Source: Nostoc desertorum CM1-VF14 (lineage in GTDB: Bacteria > Cyanobacteriota > Cyanobacteriia > Cyanobacteriales > Nostocaceae). From it: 64,000 nt of DNA. The stretch is taken from the NCBI GenBank assembly GCA_019359245.1, contig JAHHHR010000015.1, forward strand, positions 62,001-126,000, read 5' to 3'. How positions within the stretch are numbered: position 1 is the first letter of the stretch; each line of letters opens with the position of its first letter. Of the stretch, positions 18,739-26,962 are shown one piece after another. Made by a program: the position numbers and the translations under genes. The notes beneath the pieces were generated by a model, which did no database searches, was not told the origin of the DNA, and saw only the letters and a program-made list of their open reading frames with translations.

Positions 18739-19461
18739 ATGACCATAGCTCAAGAATTAGATTCTCAAGAAGGCATCTGTCAAGATGTTATATTTCCCCC
18801 CGGTGATTTATATAGTGATGAGCCTCCCTTGGAAAGCGAACTACATCTACGGCAAATAATCTTATTTTTGCAATGTCTGGAATGGCTGTGGCGAGATAGG
18901 AATGATTTTTATGCGGCGGGAAACTTGACTGTTTACTACAGTCCGCACCAACGAAAATCAGAATTCTTTCGGGGACCAGACTTTTTTGTAGTGTTGGGAA
19001 CTGAACGCAAAACCCGAAAAAGTTGGGTAGTCTGGGAAGAAGATGGCAAATATCCCAATGTAATTGTAGAAATTCTCTCTGATTCAACAGCTAATAGTGA
19101 CAAAGGTTTAAAGAAAACAATTTATCAAGATACCTTCCGCACACCCGATTATTTTTGGTTCGACCCTTACACACAAGAACTTGCGGGATTTCATTTAGTA
19201 GATGGACAATATCAACCTCTACAAGCAAGTGAACAAGGATATTTGTGGAGTCAACAACTAGGGTTATATTTGGGAGCTTATCAGGGATTATTGCGGTTTT
19301 TTACACGAGATGGTCAACTAGTACCAACACCTGAAGAAACGGCAGAACAAGCAGAACAAAAGGCAGAACAAGCAGAACAAAAGGCAGAACAAGCAGAACA
19401 AAAGACAGAACGTTTGGCAGCAAAACTGCGCGAGTTAAATATCGATCCAGATATAATTTAG
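18739..19461 (+). CDS. Uma2-family (DUF820) restriction-endonuclease-like protein
   Basis: A 240-residue protein with a PD-(D/E)XK-like core: GPDFFVVLG, WVVWEEDGKYPNVIVEILSD and KTIYQDTFRTPDYFWFDP. The family is hugely expanded in cyanobacteria; the fold is nuclease-like but the function is not settled. The C terminus carries three AEQAEQK heptads (21-bp tandem repeat at 19343-19403) forming a coiled coil, then ERLAAKLRELNIDP, a common family tail. A deleted copy lies just upstream. Confidence 0.88.
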   Translation: MTIAQELDSQEGICQDVIFPPGDLYSDEPPLESELHLRQIILFLQCLEWLWRDRNDFYAAGNLTVYYSPHQRKSEFFRGPDFFVVLGTERKTRKSWVVWEEDGKYPNVIVEILSDSTANSDKGLKKTIYQDTFRTPDYFWFDPYTQELAGFHLVDGQYQPLQASEQGYLWSQQLGLYLGAYQGLLRFFTRDGQLVPTPEETAEQAEQKAEQAEQKAEQAEQKTERLAAKLRELNIDPDII

Positions 19462-19484
19462 ATTACTGCGATCGCCTCACTAAT

Positions 19485-22292
19485 TCATTTAGGATGGTGT
19501 TGTGCTAAAAACTCCTCAGCTTCCGTCCTATCTTTAATCACTCCATCTAAGGTTGCAGCAACTACATCATCTAATATTTGCCGATATTGGGGCCCTGGTT
19601 TGTAGCCAAGTTTCTTTAAATCATTGCCATTCAATAGTGGCTGCATATTCGCCCAAACAGTGAAATATTCCCAAATTAAATGTCTAATCTCTCGCGGACT
19701 TTGCAAAGCAATTAAAATCAGCATTGGTAAGTCGTACTGTCGCAACAACTGCACTATCTGACTGGGGCGTTGCAAAGTAGGTAATAATGTCATCACTTTT
19801 ATTTGCACTTGAGCTAAATTTTTCAGCCTAGCAATGCTATCCTCTTGCAATTGCAGATTTTTTGCTACTTTTACCCGATATTGTGGCGCTAGGCAGGCGA
19901 TTAACGTTTCTAAACGCATTTGCCAGTGAATGAGAGTTTGTTCAGCATCAAATCGCCGCAAGCAGCGTTCTAGCAAACGTAATTGTCGTAGGAGTTCTGC
20001 GTCTAGTTTGAGGGTAGGATGGATACATTGCAATGCCCCTAAGTTATCGAGTAACTGCAAAGCTGATTTCCAGTAGGGGGCTTCTAGAATGTGTTTTAAT
20101 TCTGTTTTTAGTCGAGTTTGCAAGGCTGGAGTTTTGCTATTCTCTTGAGCAGTGCGATCGTAAACGCCACTGTTGATGGCATAGCGGATAAACTCTTCAG
20201 TTTGCGGTTCAATTTCAAATCCGAAGCGCACGGCGAAGCGCACACCGCGATAAATGCGGGTGGGATCTTCGATAAAGCTGTTGGGGTGTAAAACCCGAAT
20301 TTGCTTGGCTTGTAAATCGAGTAAACCGCCAAAGAAATCGAGTAATTCACCAGCACGGGAATTAGTGAGGCGCAAGGCGATCGCATTGATGGTAAAATCT
20401 CGACGATACAAGTCTTGACGAATAGAACTAGCCTCAACTTCTGGATTCGCCGCCGGGTAAGGATAAAATTCTGTCCTAGCGGTGGCAATATCTACCCATA
20501 GAGAATCTAATTCTGGGTCTTTATGCCACAACAAAGCAGCAGTTTGAAAAACCCCGTGGATTTCTAAACGAGCCGCAAGGTAAAGTTGTTGGAGCGCTTT
20601 TGCTAATTCCACACCAGCGCCAACATCTGCTGATTTGTGAAAGCCATCAACCACAAGGTCAATATCTTTAATCATCAAGGTGCCTGCTGCTGCTTGGGTT
20701 AATAGCAAGTCCCGCACCGCACCCCCTACTAGATAAAGATGCCAACCCCGTTTCTCTGCCTCTTGCGATGCTATGGTGAGCAATTGCCAAAGTTGCGGAG
20801 CAAGGCGATTTTGCAACTCAGTGGTGAGAGGAATTTTGAATTTTGTTAGCGTAGCGTAAGCCTTCTCTACGAGAGGCTCCGCCAACGGCATGGCTTCTCT
20901 ACGAGAGGCTGCGCCAACGCTTAGAGCGAGTCCGTAAGCGTCATTTTGAATTTTGAATTTTTGCTCATCCTCTTCGTCTTCATCTCTTTCCTGATGTAAT
21001 TCCCGTAAGACATCAGTACGAGTTACAAGACCAACTAACTGCTCATTCTTCAATACTGGTAAGCGCCCAATGTCGTATGTCACCATCAGCGCTTCAATTT
21101 GTGGCAGTGTTGTATCTGGTGTAATCGTTTTGAGATTCGTAGTCATATAGCCCTTGACTGGCGCATGACTAAATCCGTGGTGCAGGGCAATATCAATATC
21201 CCGTCGCGAAATAATACCTACTAGTTGACCTTGGGCATCGACTACAGATAAACCAGAGTGTCCATAGCGTAATAAAATGCGCTGGGCTTCGCCAATAGTA
21301 GTTTCAGGCAGAATCGTGCGGACAGGAGAAGACATTAAGTCCCTAGCAGTGAGGGGATGGGGAATTTGTGCTTTTACCCCGTCAAGAAGTTGTTTTAATA
21401 TTGCCTGTGAATCAACTCCCCTTAAGTTTAGCGATGCGGCTTGTGAATGACCGCCGCCACCTAGAAGTTGGAATAATAAGTTAAGATTCGTTTTGGGAAT
21501 TTGCGATCGCCCAATTACAGTTAAGCGTGAATCACTTTCATCTAAAGCATATTCATTAGCCAACAGTAGGGCATCAATTTCAGTTAATTCCACAAGTTCC
21601 GATGCCAAACTCGATAACCCAGGCACAAAATTTTTAGTTTTTAGAGTTACCCAAGCAACCGTATATCCATGTAGAGAAAGATATTCTAAATTTTCCAGCG
21701 ATTCAGTTAATAACTGCTGCAATTGCACAGACAAACCAGGGTCACGGTAGGTGGAAATTACCGATAAACTCGCACCTTGTTGCATTAACCAAGCCAAAGC
21801 TAGGGCATCCCGTGGTGTGGACTGGTCATAAGTCAAAGAGCCAGTGTCAACGTGGATACCTAAAGCCATCACTGTGGCTTCGGCAGAAGTCAAGGAAATT
21901 TCCTGTTGTTGCAATTGCTCAACGATTAAAGTTGTGGTTGCTCCTACTGAGGAAATATATGATTCCGTAGCCGGAATATTTGATTCTTGTCCTAAGTGAT
22001 GGTCATAAATTATAATCTCTTTAACATGGGGTAAATCTAACCACTCAGCAGCTTTACCCAAGCGATCGCGCTGTTGCGTATCCACCACAGTCAAAGAACG
22101 AATTTTTTCTGAATTCACCGAACGGCGTTCAATTAGGGGATATTCATCCCGATGCAATGCTAAAAAATCCCTTACAGGAGGGTGAGAACCGCCACTCAGC
22201 ACAATCTTACTTCCCGGTAATAGGCGTGTTAATCCTACCGCAGCCCCTAGTGCGTCAAAATCTGCTGTTGTGTGGCAAAGAATTAAATCCAT
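19485..22292 (-). CDS. DHH-CBS-tRNA nucleotidyltransferase (CCA/A-adding enzyme) fusion
   Basis: A 935-residue protein. Residues 1-300 are a DHH phosphoesterase (TADFDALGA near 9-17, DTQ at 71-73, DHH at 97-99, GGGGHSQAA). Residues about 315-430 hold two CBS domains (ARDLMSSPVRT, VKGYMTTNLKT). From about 500 onward is a class II nucleotidyltransferase (YLVGGAVRDLLL, IKDIDLVVDG, RRDFTINAIALRL) with tRNA-binding helices. Such fusions occur in cyanobacteria and add all or part of the CCA end of tRNA. Residues about 447-485 are encoded by a palindromic repeat inserted in frame between the CBS and transferase parts. Confidence 0.93.
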   Translation of the reverse strand: MDLILCHTTADFDALGAAVGLTRLLPGSKIVLSGGSHPPVRDFLALHRDEYPLIERRSVNSEKIRSLTVVDTQQRDRLGKAAEWLDLPHVKEIIIYDHHLGQESNIPATESYISSVGATTTLIVEQLQQQEISLTSAEATVMALGIHVDTGSLTYDQSTPRDALALAWLMQQGASLSVISTYRDPGLSVQLQQLLTESLENLEYLSLHGYTVAWVTLKTKNFVPGLSSLASELVELTEIDALLLANEYALDESDSRLTVIGRSQIPKTNLNLLFQLLGGGGHSQAASLNLRGVDSQAILKQLLDGVKAQIPHPLTARDLMSSPVRTILPETTIGEAQRILLRYGHSGLSVVDAQGQLVGIISRRDIDIALHHGFSHAPVKGYMTTNLKTITPDTTLPQIEALMVTYDIGRLPVLKNEQLVGLVTRTDVLRELHQERDEDEEDEQKFKIQNDAYGLALSVGAASRREAMPLAEPLVEKAYATLTKFKIPLTTELQNRLAPQLWQLLTIASQEAEKRGWHLYLVGGAVRDLLLTQAAAGTLMIKDIDLVVDGFHKSADVGAGVELAKALQQLYLAARLEIHGVFQTAALLWHKDPELDSLWVDIATARTEFYPYPAANPEVEASSIRQDLYRRDFTINAIALRLTNSRAGELLDFFGGLLDLQAKQIRVLHPNSFIEDPTRIYRGVRFAVRFGFEIEPQTEEFIRYAINSGVYDRTAQENSKTPALQTRLKTELKHILEAPYWKSALQLLDNLGALQCIHPTLKLDAELLRQLRLLERCLRRFDAEQTLIHWQMRLETLIACLAPQYRVKVAKNLQLQEDSIARLKNLAQVQIKVMTLLPTLQRPSQIVQLLRQYDLPMLILIALQSPREIRHLIWEYFTVWANMQPLLNGNDLKKLGYKPGPQYRQILDDVVAATLDGVIKDRTEAEEFLAQHHPK
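20837..20960 (-). repeat. Palindromic repeat cluster inserted in frame in a coding region
   Basis: Two copies of GGCTTCTCTACGAGAGGC-like palindromes with GCGCCAACG and GCTCCGCCAACGG segments lie inside the nucleotidyltransferase gene, flanked by a direct repeat TTTTGAATTTTG. The repeat is translated as part of a linker. Confidence 0.85.
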
Positions 22293-22853
22293 AGTATTTA
22301 AGAGTCATTGGTCATTGGTGCTTAAACAAAGGACGAATGACTAAAAATATTGTAATTTTTGGTAACTGAAAAATAAGAAAAAAGTATCAGTGTTGCCATT
22401 TAGCTAAAATAGGCAAAAGCCTGACCCTTTAACCCTCAGAGTCAGCACCCTAATTGTCAAATATTCTAAAATAGATGAGCAGGGCGTTGTATGATTTAAG
22501 TGATTACTCGCCGCCACGGTCGTTGATACACCTAGCTTACTGCCCTCTAGGAAACCTACGTAAAACGTTGGAAAACGGGAAACGAGTAAGCGTCCTTTCA
22601 AAGAATGCAAATTTACCATTGGTTGACACATCAGCGCAAAAGTCATAAGCAATTCATCCTGTGTCGTAAAATTTGTGGGGTACGAAAGGAAGAAAAAATC
22701 AAATTTTTGACCGTGGGGGATCAACGAGGACATAAAACCAGAGCTTCTGGAAATGTCCTATGTAATAGCAGGAGTCACGCTCGTTGCCTACACTGTACAC
22801 CTTACTGTTAGTGTAGGACATATCACTATTTCGCTGTATTGGGAGAAGCAAAA
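22293..22853. other. Divergent intergenic region upstream of psbZ, no gene seen
   Basis: It contains a GTCATTAG-type repeat (22303-22343) next to the nucleotidyltransferase start and should hold the psbZ promoter. A minus-strand frame at 22404-22733 has no recognisable features and I do not call it. Confidence 0.5.
22303..22343. repeat. GTCATTAG-type repeat, copy 3
   Basis: The arms are AGTCATTGGTCATTGGTG and ACAAAGGACGAATGACTAA, just 5' of the DHH-CBS fusion gene. Confidence 0.7.
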
Positions 22854-23042
22854 ATGACCATAATATTCCAATTCGCTTTGATAAGCCTAGTTCTATTGTC
22901 TTTTGTCCTGGTTGTTGGCGTCCCCGTTGCTTACGCCACCCCCCAAAATTGGGTTGAATCTAAAAAACTGCTTTGGGTTGGTTCCGCCGCCTGGATTGGT
23001 TTGGTATTTTTAGTTGGTTTGTTAAACTTTTTTGTCGTGTAG
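22854..23042 (+). CDS. psbZ: Photosystem II protein PsbZ (Ycf9)
   Basis: A 62-residue protein with two membrane helices, part of the photosystem II core periphery in the thylakoid. Motifs: [25 protein letters not shown] and LLNFFVV at the end. The ATG at 22854 is chosen because GGAGAAG lies seven bases before it; the longer frame starts with TTG and adds MGEAK. A palindromic repeat (GACGGCTTCGCTCTGGCGCA) begins right after the stop. ribH follows on the same strand 190 bp later, the psbZ-ribH order that I recall from other cyanobacteria. Confidence 0.96.
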   Translation: MTIIFQFALISLVLLSFVLVVGVPVAYATPQNWVESKKLLWVGSAAWIGLVFLVGLLNFFVV

Positions 23043-23231
23043 GCGACGGCTTCGCTCTGGCGCAGGCACATAATATAAGAACTAGAGGGGCAGAAAAGCC
23101 AAGGTCAAAGACCAAAGGAAAAAAGGAAAGATTTTTTCCGATTTCCTTCTTTCTAACTGTGCTTTCCTGCTCCTCTACATTTAAATAAGAAATGTATATT
23201 GGCCAGAACTATAGTTGATTAAGAGGCAGTC

Positions 23232-23810
23232 ATGGCAGTTTTCGAGGGAACTTTTACCCAAACGGAGCCTTTGCGGTTTGCAGTGGTGATTGGTCGATTT
23301 AATGACCTAGTTACCGGAAAGCTGCTAGAGGGATGTCAAGATTGCTTGAAACGCCACGGTGTAGATCCTAACCCCCAAGGTAATCAGGTAGACTATGTTT
23401 GGGTTCCGGGAAGTTTTGAGGTACCTTTAGTAGCTCGTCAACTAGCACTTTCCCATCGTTATGATGCTGTAATTTGTCTAGGTGCAGTCATTCGAGGACA
23501 AACACCCCATTTTGATTATGTATCCGCAGAAGTTTCTAAAGGCATTGCCGCCGCTAGCTTTCAAACTGGAGTGCCAGTAATTTTTGGCATTTTGACAGTA
23601 GATACTATGCAGCAAGCTTTAGAACGGGCAGGCATCAAAGGTAATCATGGCTGGGATTATGCCCTAAATGCCCTAGAAATGGCAAGCCTCATGCGGCAAC
23701 TGCGTTCTAACCTAGCAGAGCCATATTCTCGTAATAGCCAGTCTTTGCCAGCTTCTTTTCAAAGCGCTAGCATAGGCAATTTAACTGCGGAGTCAGAAGA
23801 ACTCGGCTAG
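23232..23810 (+). CDS. ribH: 6,7-dimethyl-8-ribityllumazine synthase (RibH)
   Basis: A 192-residue cytosolic enzyme that condenses 5-amino-6-ribitylaminouracil with dihydroxybutanone phosphate in riboflavin synthesis. Motifs: [47 protein letters not shown] and [17 protein letters not shown], then [14 protein letters not shown]. The last 35 residues (after the family end near residue 157) are a low-complexity tail rich in Ser and Asn. It lies downstream of psbZ. A GTCATTAG repeat and tRNA-Gly follow. Confidence 0.97.
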   Translation: MAVFEGTFTQTEPLRFAVVIGRFNDLVTGKLLEGCQDCLKRHGVDPNPQGNQVDYVWVPGSFEVPLVARQLALSHRYDAVICLGAVIRGQTPHFDYVSAEVSKGIAAASFQTGVPVIFGILTVDTMQQALERAGIKGNHGWDYALNALEMASLMRQLRSNLAEPYSRNSQSLPASFQSASIGNLTAESEELG

Positions 23811-23814
23811 GGCG

Positions 23815-23867
23815 TGTCATTAGTCATTTGTCCTTTGTTATTCACTAATGACCATGACTAATGACTA
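23815..23867. repeat. GTCATTAG-type palindromic repeat, copy 4
   Basis: The arms GTCATTAGTCATTTGTCC and CCATGACTAATGACTA lie 5 bp after the ribH stop. It could act as a hairpin in the ribH transcript. Confidence 0.8.
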
Positions 23868-23924
23868 AAAAAAGGAGTTGACAATTAGGGATAGATATGA
23901 GATATTGATATATGGCAATTGATT

Positions 23925-23996
23925 GCGGGTGTAGCTCAGTGGTAGAGCGTCACCTTGCCAAGGTGAATGTCGCGCGTTCGAATCGCGTCACCCGCT
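23925..23996 (+). tRNA. trnG-GCC: tRNA-Gly (anticodon GCC)
   Basis: A full cloverleaf can be drawn by hand: acceptor GCGGGTG with CACCCGC, D-arm GCTC/GAGC, anticodon arm TCACC-TTGCCAA-GGTGA with GCC at 23957-23959, and T-arm GCGCG-TTCGAAT-CGCGT. The discriminator base is T. CCA is not encoded, so it must be added, for example by the nucleotidyltransferase encoded at 19485-22292. Confidence 0.97.
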
Positions 23997-24004
23997 TCCG
24001 ACTA

Positions 24005-24036
24005 AAACCTCTTGAAATTTTAAGTTCAAGAGGTTT
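24005..24036 (+). terminator. Rho-independent terminator after tRNA-Gly
   Basis: A perfect 12-bp stem, AAACCTCTTGAA (24005-24016) with TTCAAGAGGTTT (24025-24036), and an 8-base loop, followed by AATGTTTTT, nine bases after the tRNA end. Confidence 0.8.
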
Positions 24037-24703
24037 AATGTTTTTAATGGTCTGGCAAGGGAACTTTGCTGAGTTTATGGAAAGAAAATCAAGCTCTTTT
24101 CTTGCCCTACTTCCCATGCTTCCTCTAATCCCCTTGCTTGCCTTCACCCATCATTTTTTGGGTTGGTCGATTGAACTTTTTGCCGATTCACGCTGTACTC
24201 CTGTGAATTGTTATCAATATTGTTAGTAATGCCAACTTTTATGAATTTCATAGACAGGTAAAATATAAAGTAATTTAGATATGGTGAAACTATCGTATTC
24301 GTAGATAGATTTTACCCATCTAGTAAAACTTGTTCAAATTATGGGGGAATTTATATGCACGGATAGTTAAGTCATGTCTGGGCGTTAAGGGATAACTAAT
24401 CCCATGCTCCCATTGAAATGTCAGCTAATATCTAGCTTTGTCTAGATTTTATTTAGTAGAAGGAAATTTTAAATAAGATTGTCAGCTCCGGGGAAAGACT
24501 ACAAACAGAAAGCTCCGTACTGATTGAGAATTAGGATACTTAGAGTTTGCTGCATCTACTGGTTGCAATCATGGTGATGTTTGCATCACCAATCTATCTT
24601 TATAAAAAGAGCAATCTCTAATAGCAGAAGCCTCTAAGGCATTTACCATAAAGATTATATTGTCGTAGTTCGTGTAAAACACGCTCAAGTTACTATAACG
24701 CTT
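24037..24703. other. AT-rich intergenic region, no gene seen
   Basis: About 670 bp between the tRNA-Gly terminator and the next gene. One perfect 8-bp hairpin, TGGTGATG/CATCACCA, is at 24572-24591 and could be part of the leader of the downstream gene. A plus-strand frame over the tRNA (23912-24226) is spurious. Confidence 0.5.
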
Positions 24704-25111
24704 GTGCAATCTCAAAAACCTGAAAAAATAGATTTCAATACTGAATACCCCTGTCCCTGTCGTCGCCGGGGTCAGTTAATTCCGATTACGCTGACAGAAG
24801 CATTTGGTTGCGATCGCTGTCAGCAAATCTTTGTAGTAGAAGATAATGGTCATGTCCTAGAACAACTTTCTACCACCTATCCCTACAAACGGGCTTGGCG
24901 TTGGATGGGGAATAGTTGGCATGTTGTCCATCCCCGCTTGGGAGAAAGCTATCTGCCTATAGCACTTGGCATTATTTTCGTGCTAGTGATTATATGGCTG
25001 CCATTAGCGCTGCGATTAGCAAATGGTTCCAGCATCATTGCTTGGGCAATGGTAGCGGTGCTATTAGCTATTCTGCCAGCACTCATGGTTTGGCTTACCT
25101 ACAGACGTTAA
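24704..25111 (+). CDS. Small membrane protein with N-terminal Cys-rich motif, unknown function
   Basis: A 135-residue protein starting with GTG. The N-terminal part has CPCRRRGQL and CDRCQQIF, which together resemble a zinc ribbon. Two membrane helices follow (LPIALGIIFVLVIIWLPLAL and SIIAWAMVAVLLAILPALMV). It ends four bases before the start of the ProA-like gene, so the two are very probably one operon. I recognise it only as a conserved cyanobacterial protein. Confidence 0.75.
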   Translation: MQSQKPEKIDFNTEYPCPCRRRGQLIPITLTEAFGCDRCQQIFVVEDNGHVLEQLSTTYPYKRAWRWMGNSWHVVHPRLGESYLPIALGIIFVLVIIWLPLALRLANGSSIIAWAMVAVLLAILPALMVWLTYRR

Positions 25112-25115
25112 CTCA

Positions 25116-26381
25116 ATGACTGTTGAAGTTTTAGATGACCACCCCGAACCGATTACTAGCGCCCAACGAGCCTATCAAGCTTCCCTAAAGCTAGGGATCA
25201 CAAAGGGAGCAGACCGGAGCCGTGCAGTACTGGCGATGGCACAAGCCATTGAGCGCTCATTTGACGACATTCTAGAAGCCAATACCTTGGATTTAGAAAC
25301 CAGTCGGGAAATGGCAGTGCCAGAGTTGATACTAGACTGGCTAAAGCTGACTCCCACAAGGCTAGAGATGACCGTAGATATCTTACAACGGTTGGGGGAA
25401 TTATCAGATCCGCTACGGCGCGTCAGAACTGCTGATTATCAACTGGAAGATTCCCAAAGTTACACCCAGCTAATGCCTTTGGGAGTGATTGGATTTATTT
25501 ATGAAGCGTTCCCAGATTTAGGGGCGATCGCAGCAGGTTTTTGTATCAAAACTGGCAATAGTATCATTCTCAAAGGCAGTACTGAAGCTAGCCATTCTAA
25601 CGCGGTCATTGCTGAAGTAATCCAAAGTGCGATCGCCCAAGTTGGTTTACCTACAGGCTGTCTAGAACTGATCACAGCAGAACATGGTGCTTCAATTCGG
25701 GATTTAGTTACCCAAGACCAGTACCTGAATCTAGTGATTCCCTACGGGCGTTCCAGCTTGGTACAGCAGGTAGTACGGCAGTCTACTTGCCCAGTCTTAA
25801 AGTCAGCAATGGGTAATTGTTATCTCTACTGGTCGCTCAATAGCAGCTTAGAAATGGTGCGCTGGATAATTCTTGATAGCCATCAGAGCGAACCAGACCA
25901 AGTTAATGCGATTGAAAAAGTACTTATTCATCGCCAAGCTTTACCATCCTCCTTGGCAGTTCTGTGGAACAGCTTAATGGAAAAAGGCTTTGAAATTAAA
26001 GGAGATGCAGAATTAGTAGAAGCCTTTCCCCAGTTGCAGCTCGTGAAGGAAAGCGAATGGGGAAACCCTTATTTAACTAAAACAGTAGCTTTTAAATTGG
26101 TGGATAGCTTAGAGGGTGCGATCGCCTGGATTAATGAACACAGCAGTGGTCATGCCGACTCCATCGTTACTGAATCCTACCAGGAAAGTCGGCAGTTTGC
26201 TTTAGGAGTTAACAGTGCCTCTACCTACATCAACACTTCCCCGCGTTTTTCCCGTAATCCCTCACGGGGAGATTCAGTGTTTCTCGGTATGTCTAACCAA
26301 AAAGGTCATCGTCGGGGATTTATCAGCCTAGAAACATTGACTACCGTTAAGCACATTGTTCAGGGAAATGGCAGATTTTAA
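25116..26381 (+). CDS. ProA-like aldehyde dehydrogenase family protein lacking the catalytic cysteine
   Basis: A 421-residue protein similar over its length to gamma-glutamyl phosphate reductase (ProA): LMPLGVIGFIYEAFPD, CIKTGNSIILKGSTEASH, SAMGNCYLY, WINEHSSGHADSI and SLETLTTVKH. In ProA the active-site Cys lies in a motif like RPSTCNTVE; here the aligned stretch is EPDQVNAIE, with Val263 in its place. The normal proline-synthesis reaction therefore looks impaired or altered. It is in an apparent operon with the small membrane protein upstream. A true ProA is expected elsewhere in the genome. Confidence 0.85.
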   Translation: MTVEVLDDHPEPITSAQRAYQASLKLGITKGADRSRAVLAMAQAIERSFDDILEANTLDLETSREMAVPELILDWLKLTPTRLEMTVDILQRLGELSDPLRRVRTADYQLEDSQSYTQLMPLGVIGFIYEAFPDLGAIAAGFCIKTGNSIILKGSTEASHSNAVIAEVIQSAIAQVGLPTGCLELITAEHGASIRDLVTQDQYLNLVIPYGRSSLVQQVVRQSTCPVLKSAMGNCYLYWSLNSSLEMVRWIILDSHQSEPDQVNAIEKVLIHRQALPSSLAVLWNSLMEKGFEIKGDAELVEAFPQLQLVKESEWGNPYLTKTVAFKLVDSLEGAIAWINEHSSGHADSIVTESYQESRQFALGVNSASTYINTSPRFSRNPSRGDSVFLGMSNQKGHRRGFISLETLTTVKHIVQGNGRF

Positions 26382-26962
26382 ATAATTCGTAATTAGAAAA
26401 AGGTTTGATAAGAGTGCTGGTAGTACCAGTTTTGTTTGAGTGGAGGATATTATAAATCCCCTATACCTAATGCCCCAATCCACTTTTAAACTTAACAAAA
26501 TCTTAATTACTGCTTGATCCTGGTTTGCTAGGCTCCTTGTGTTTGGTTGAGCAGCAATTAGGAGACAAGTCAAATCAAGTCACTATAGCGCTTCTGGGTT
26601 TAGTTGAATACAGACCTAACCCCCAGCCCCTTAAGAGCTAACGTTGGGGAGTATGATTCAAAGTCTCTATCCTTTTAGGAGCTACGGTGTACACACAAGT
26701 CGAATTACCCCCCTTAATCCCCCCTTATAAAGGGGGGAAATGAGATTTCCGATTCCCTCCCCTTCACAAGGGGAGGGTTAGGGTGGGGTAAAACCTTGGT
26801 TAATCAGCTATTTCAGACTTGTGTGTACACCGTAGCCTAAAAGGTGAGAGGAATGGAAATGAGGTCAAAGTATATTGCATACAACTGAGAACCGCTATAT
26901 TTGTGCTTTTCCAAAATGACCCTCCTAAATGCCAACTGTATTTACATCTAGGTAGGGTGAAT
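26382..26962. other. Intergenic region with nested repeat elements
   Basis: It holds a repeat beginning CTATAGCGCTTCTGG near 26582 and running through ACAGACCTAACCCCCAGCCC, shared with 51.58-51.7 kb, and the inverted-repeat element at 26681-26836. The last 120 bp should contain the promoter of the PhoD gene. Confidence 0.6.
26681..26836. mobile_element. Short element with 20-bp terminal inverted repeats, copy A
   Basis: The left end GCTACGGTGTACACACAAGT (26681-26700) is a perfect inverse of the right end (26817-26836). The inside (about 116 bp) contains other palindromes and no ORF. Flanks CCTTTTAG (26671-26678) and CTAAAAGG (26837-26844) are also inverse to each other. Confidence 0.85.

Noticed and set aside
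22404..22733. 109-codon minus-strand frame upstream of psbZ
   Set aside because: No ribosome binding site, signal, domain or membrane pattern; it covers the psbZ upstream region and looks like chance.
23912..24226. Frame running through tRNA-Gly
   Set aside because: It overlaps a certain tRNA and its terminator; the protein has no recognisable feature.
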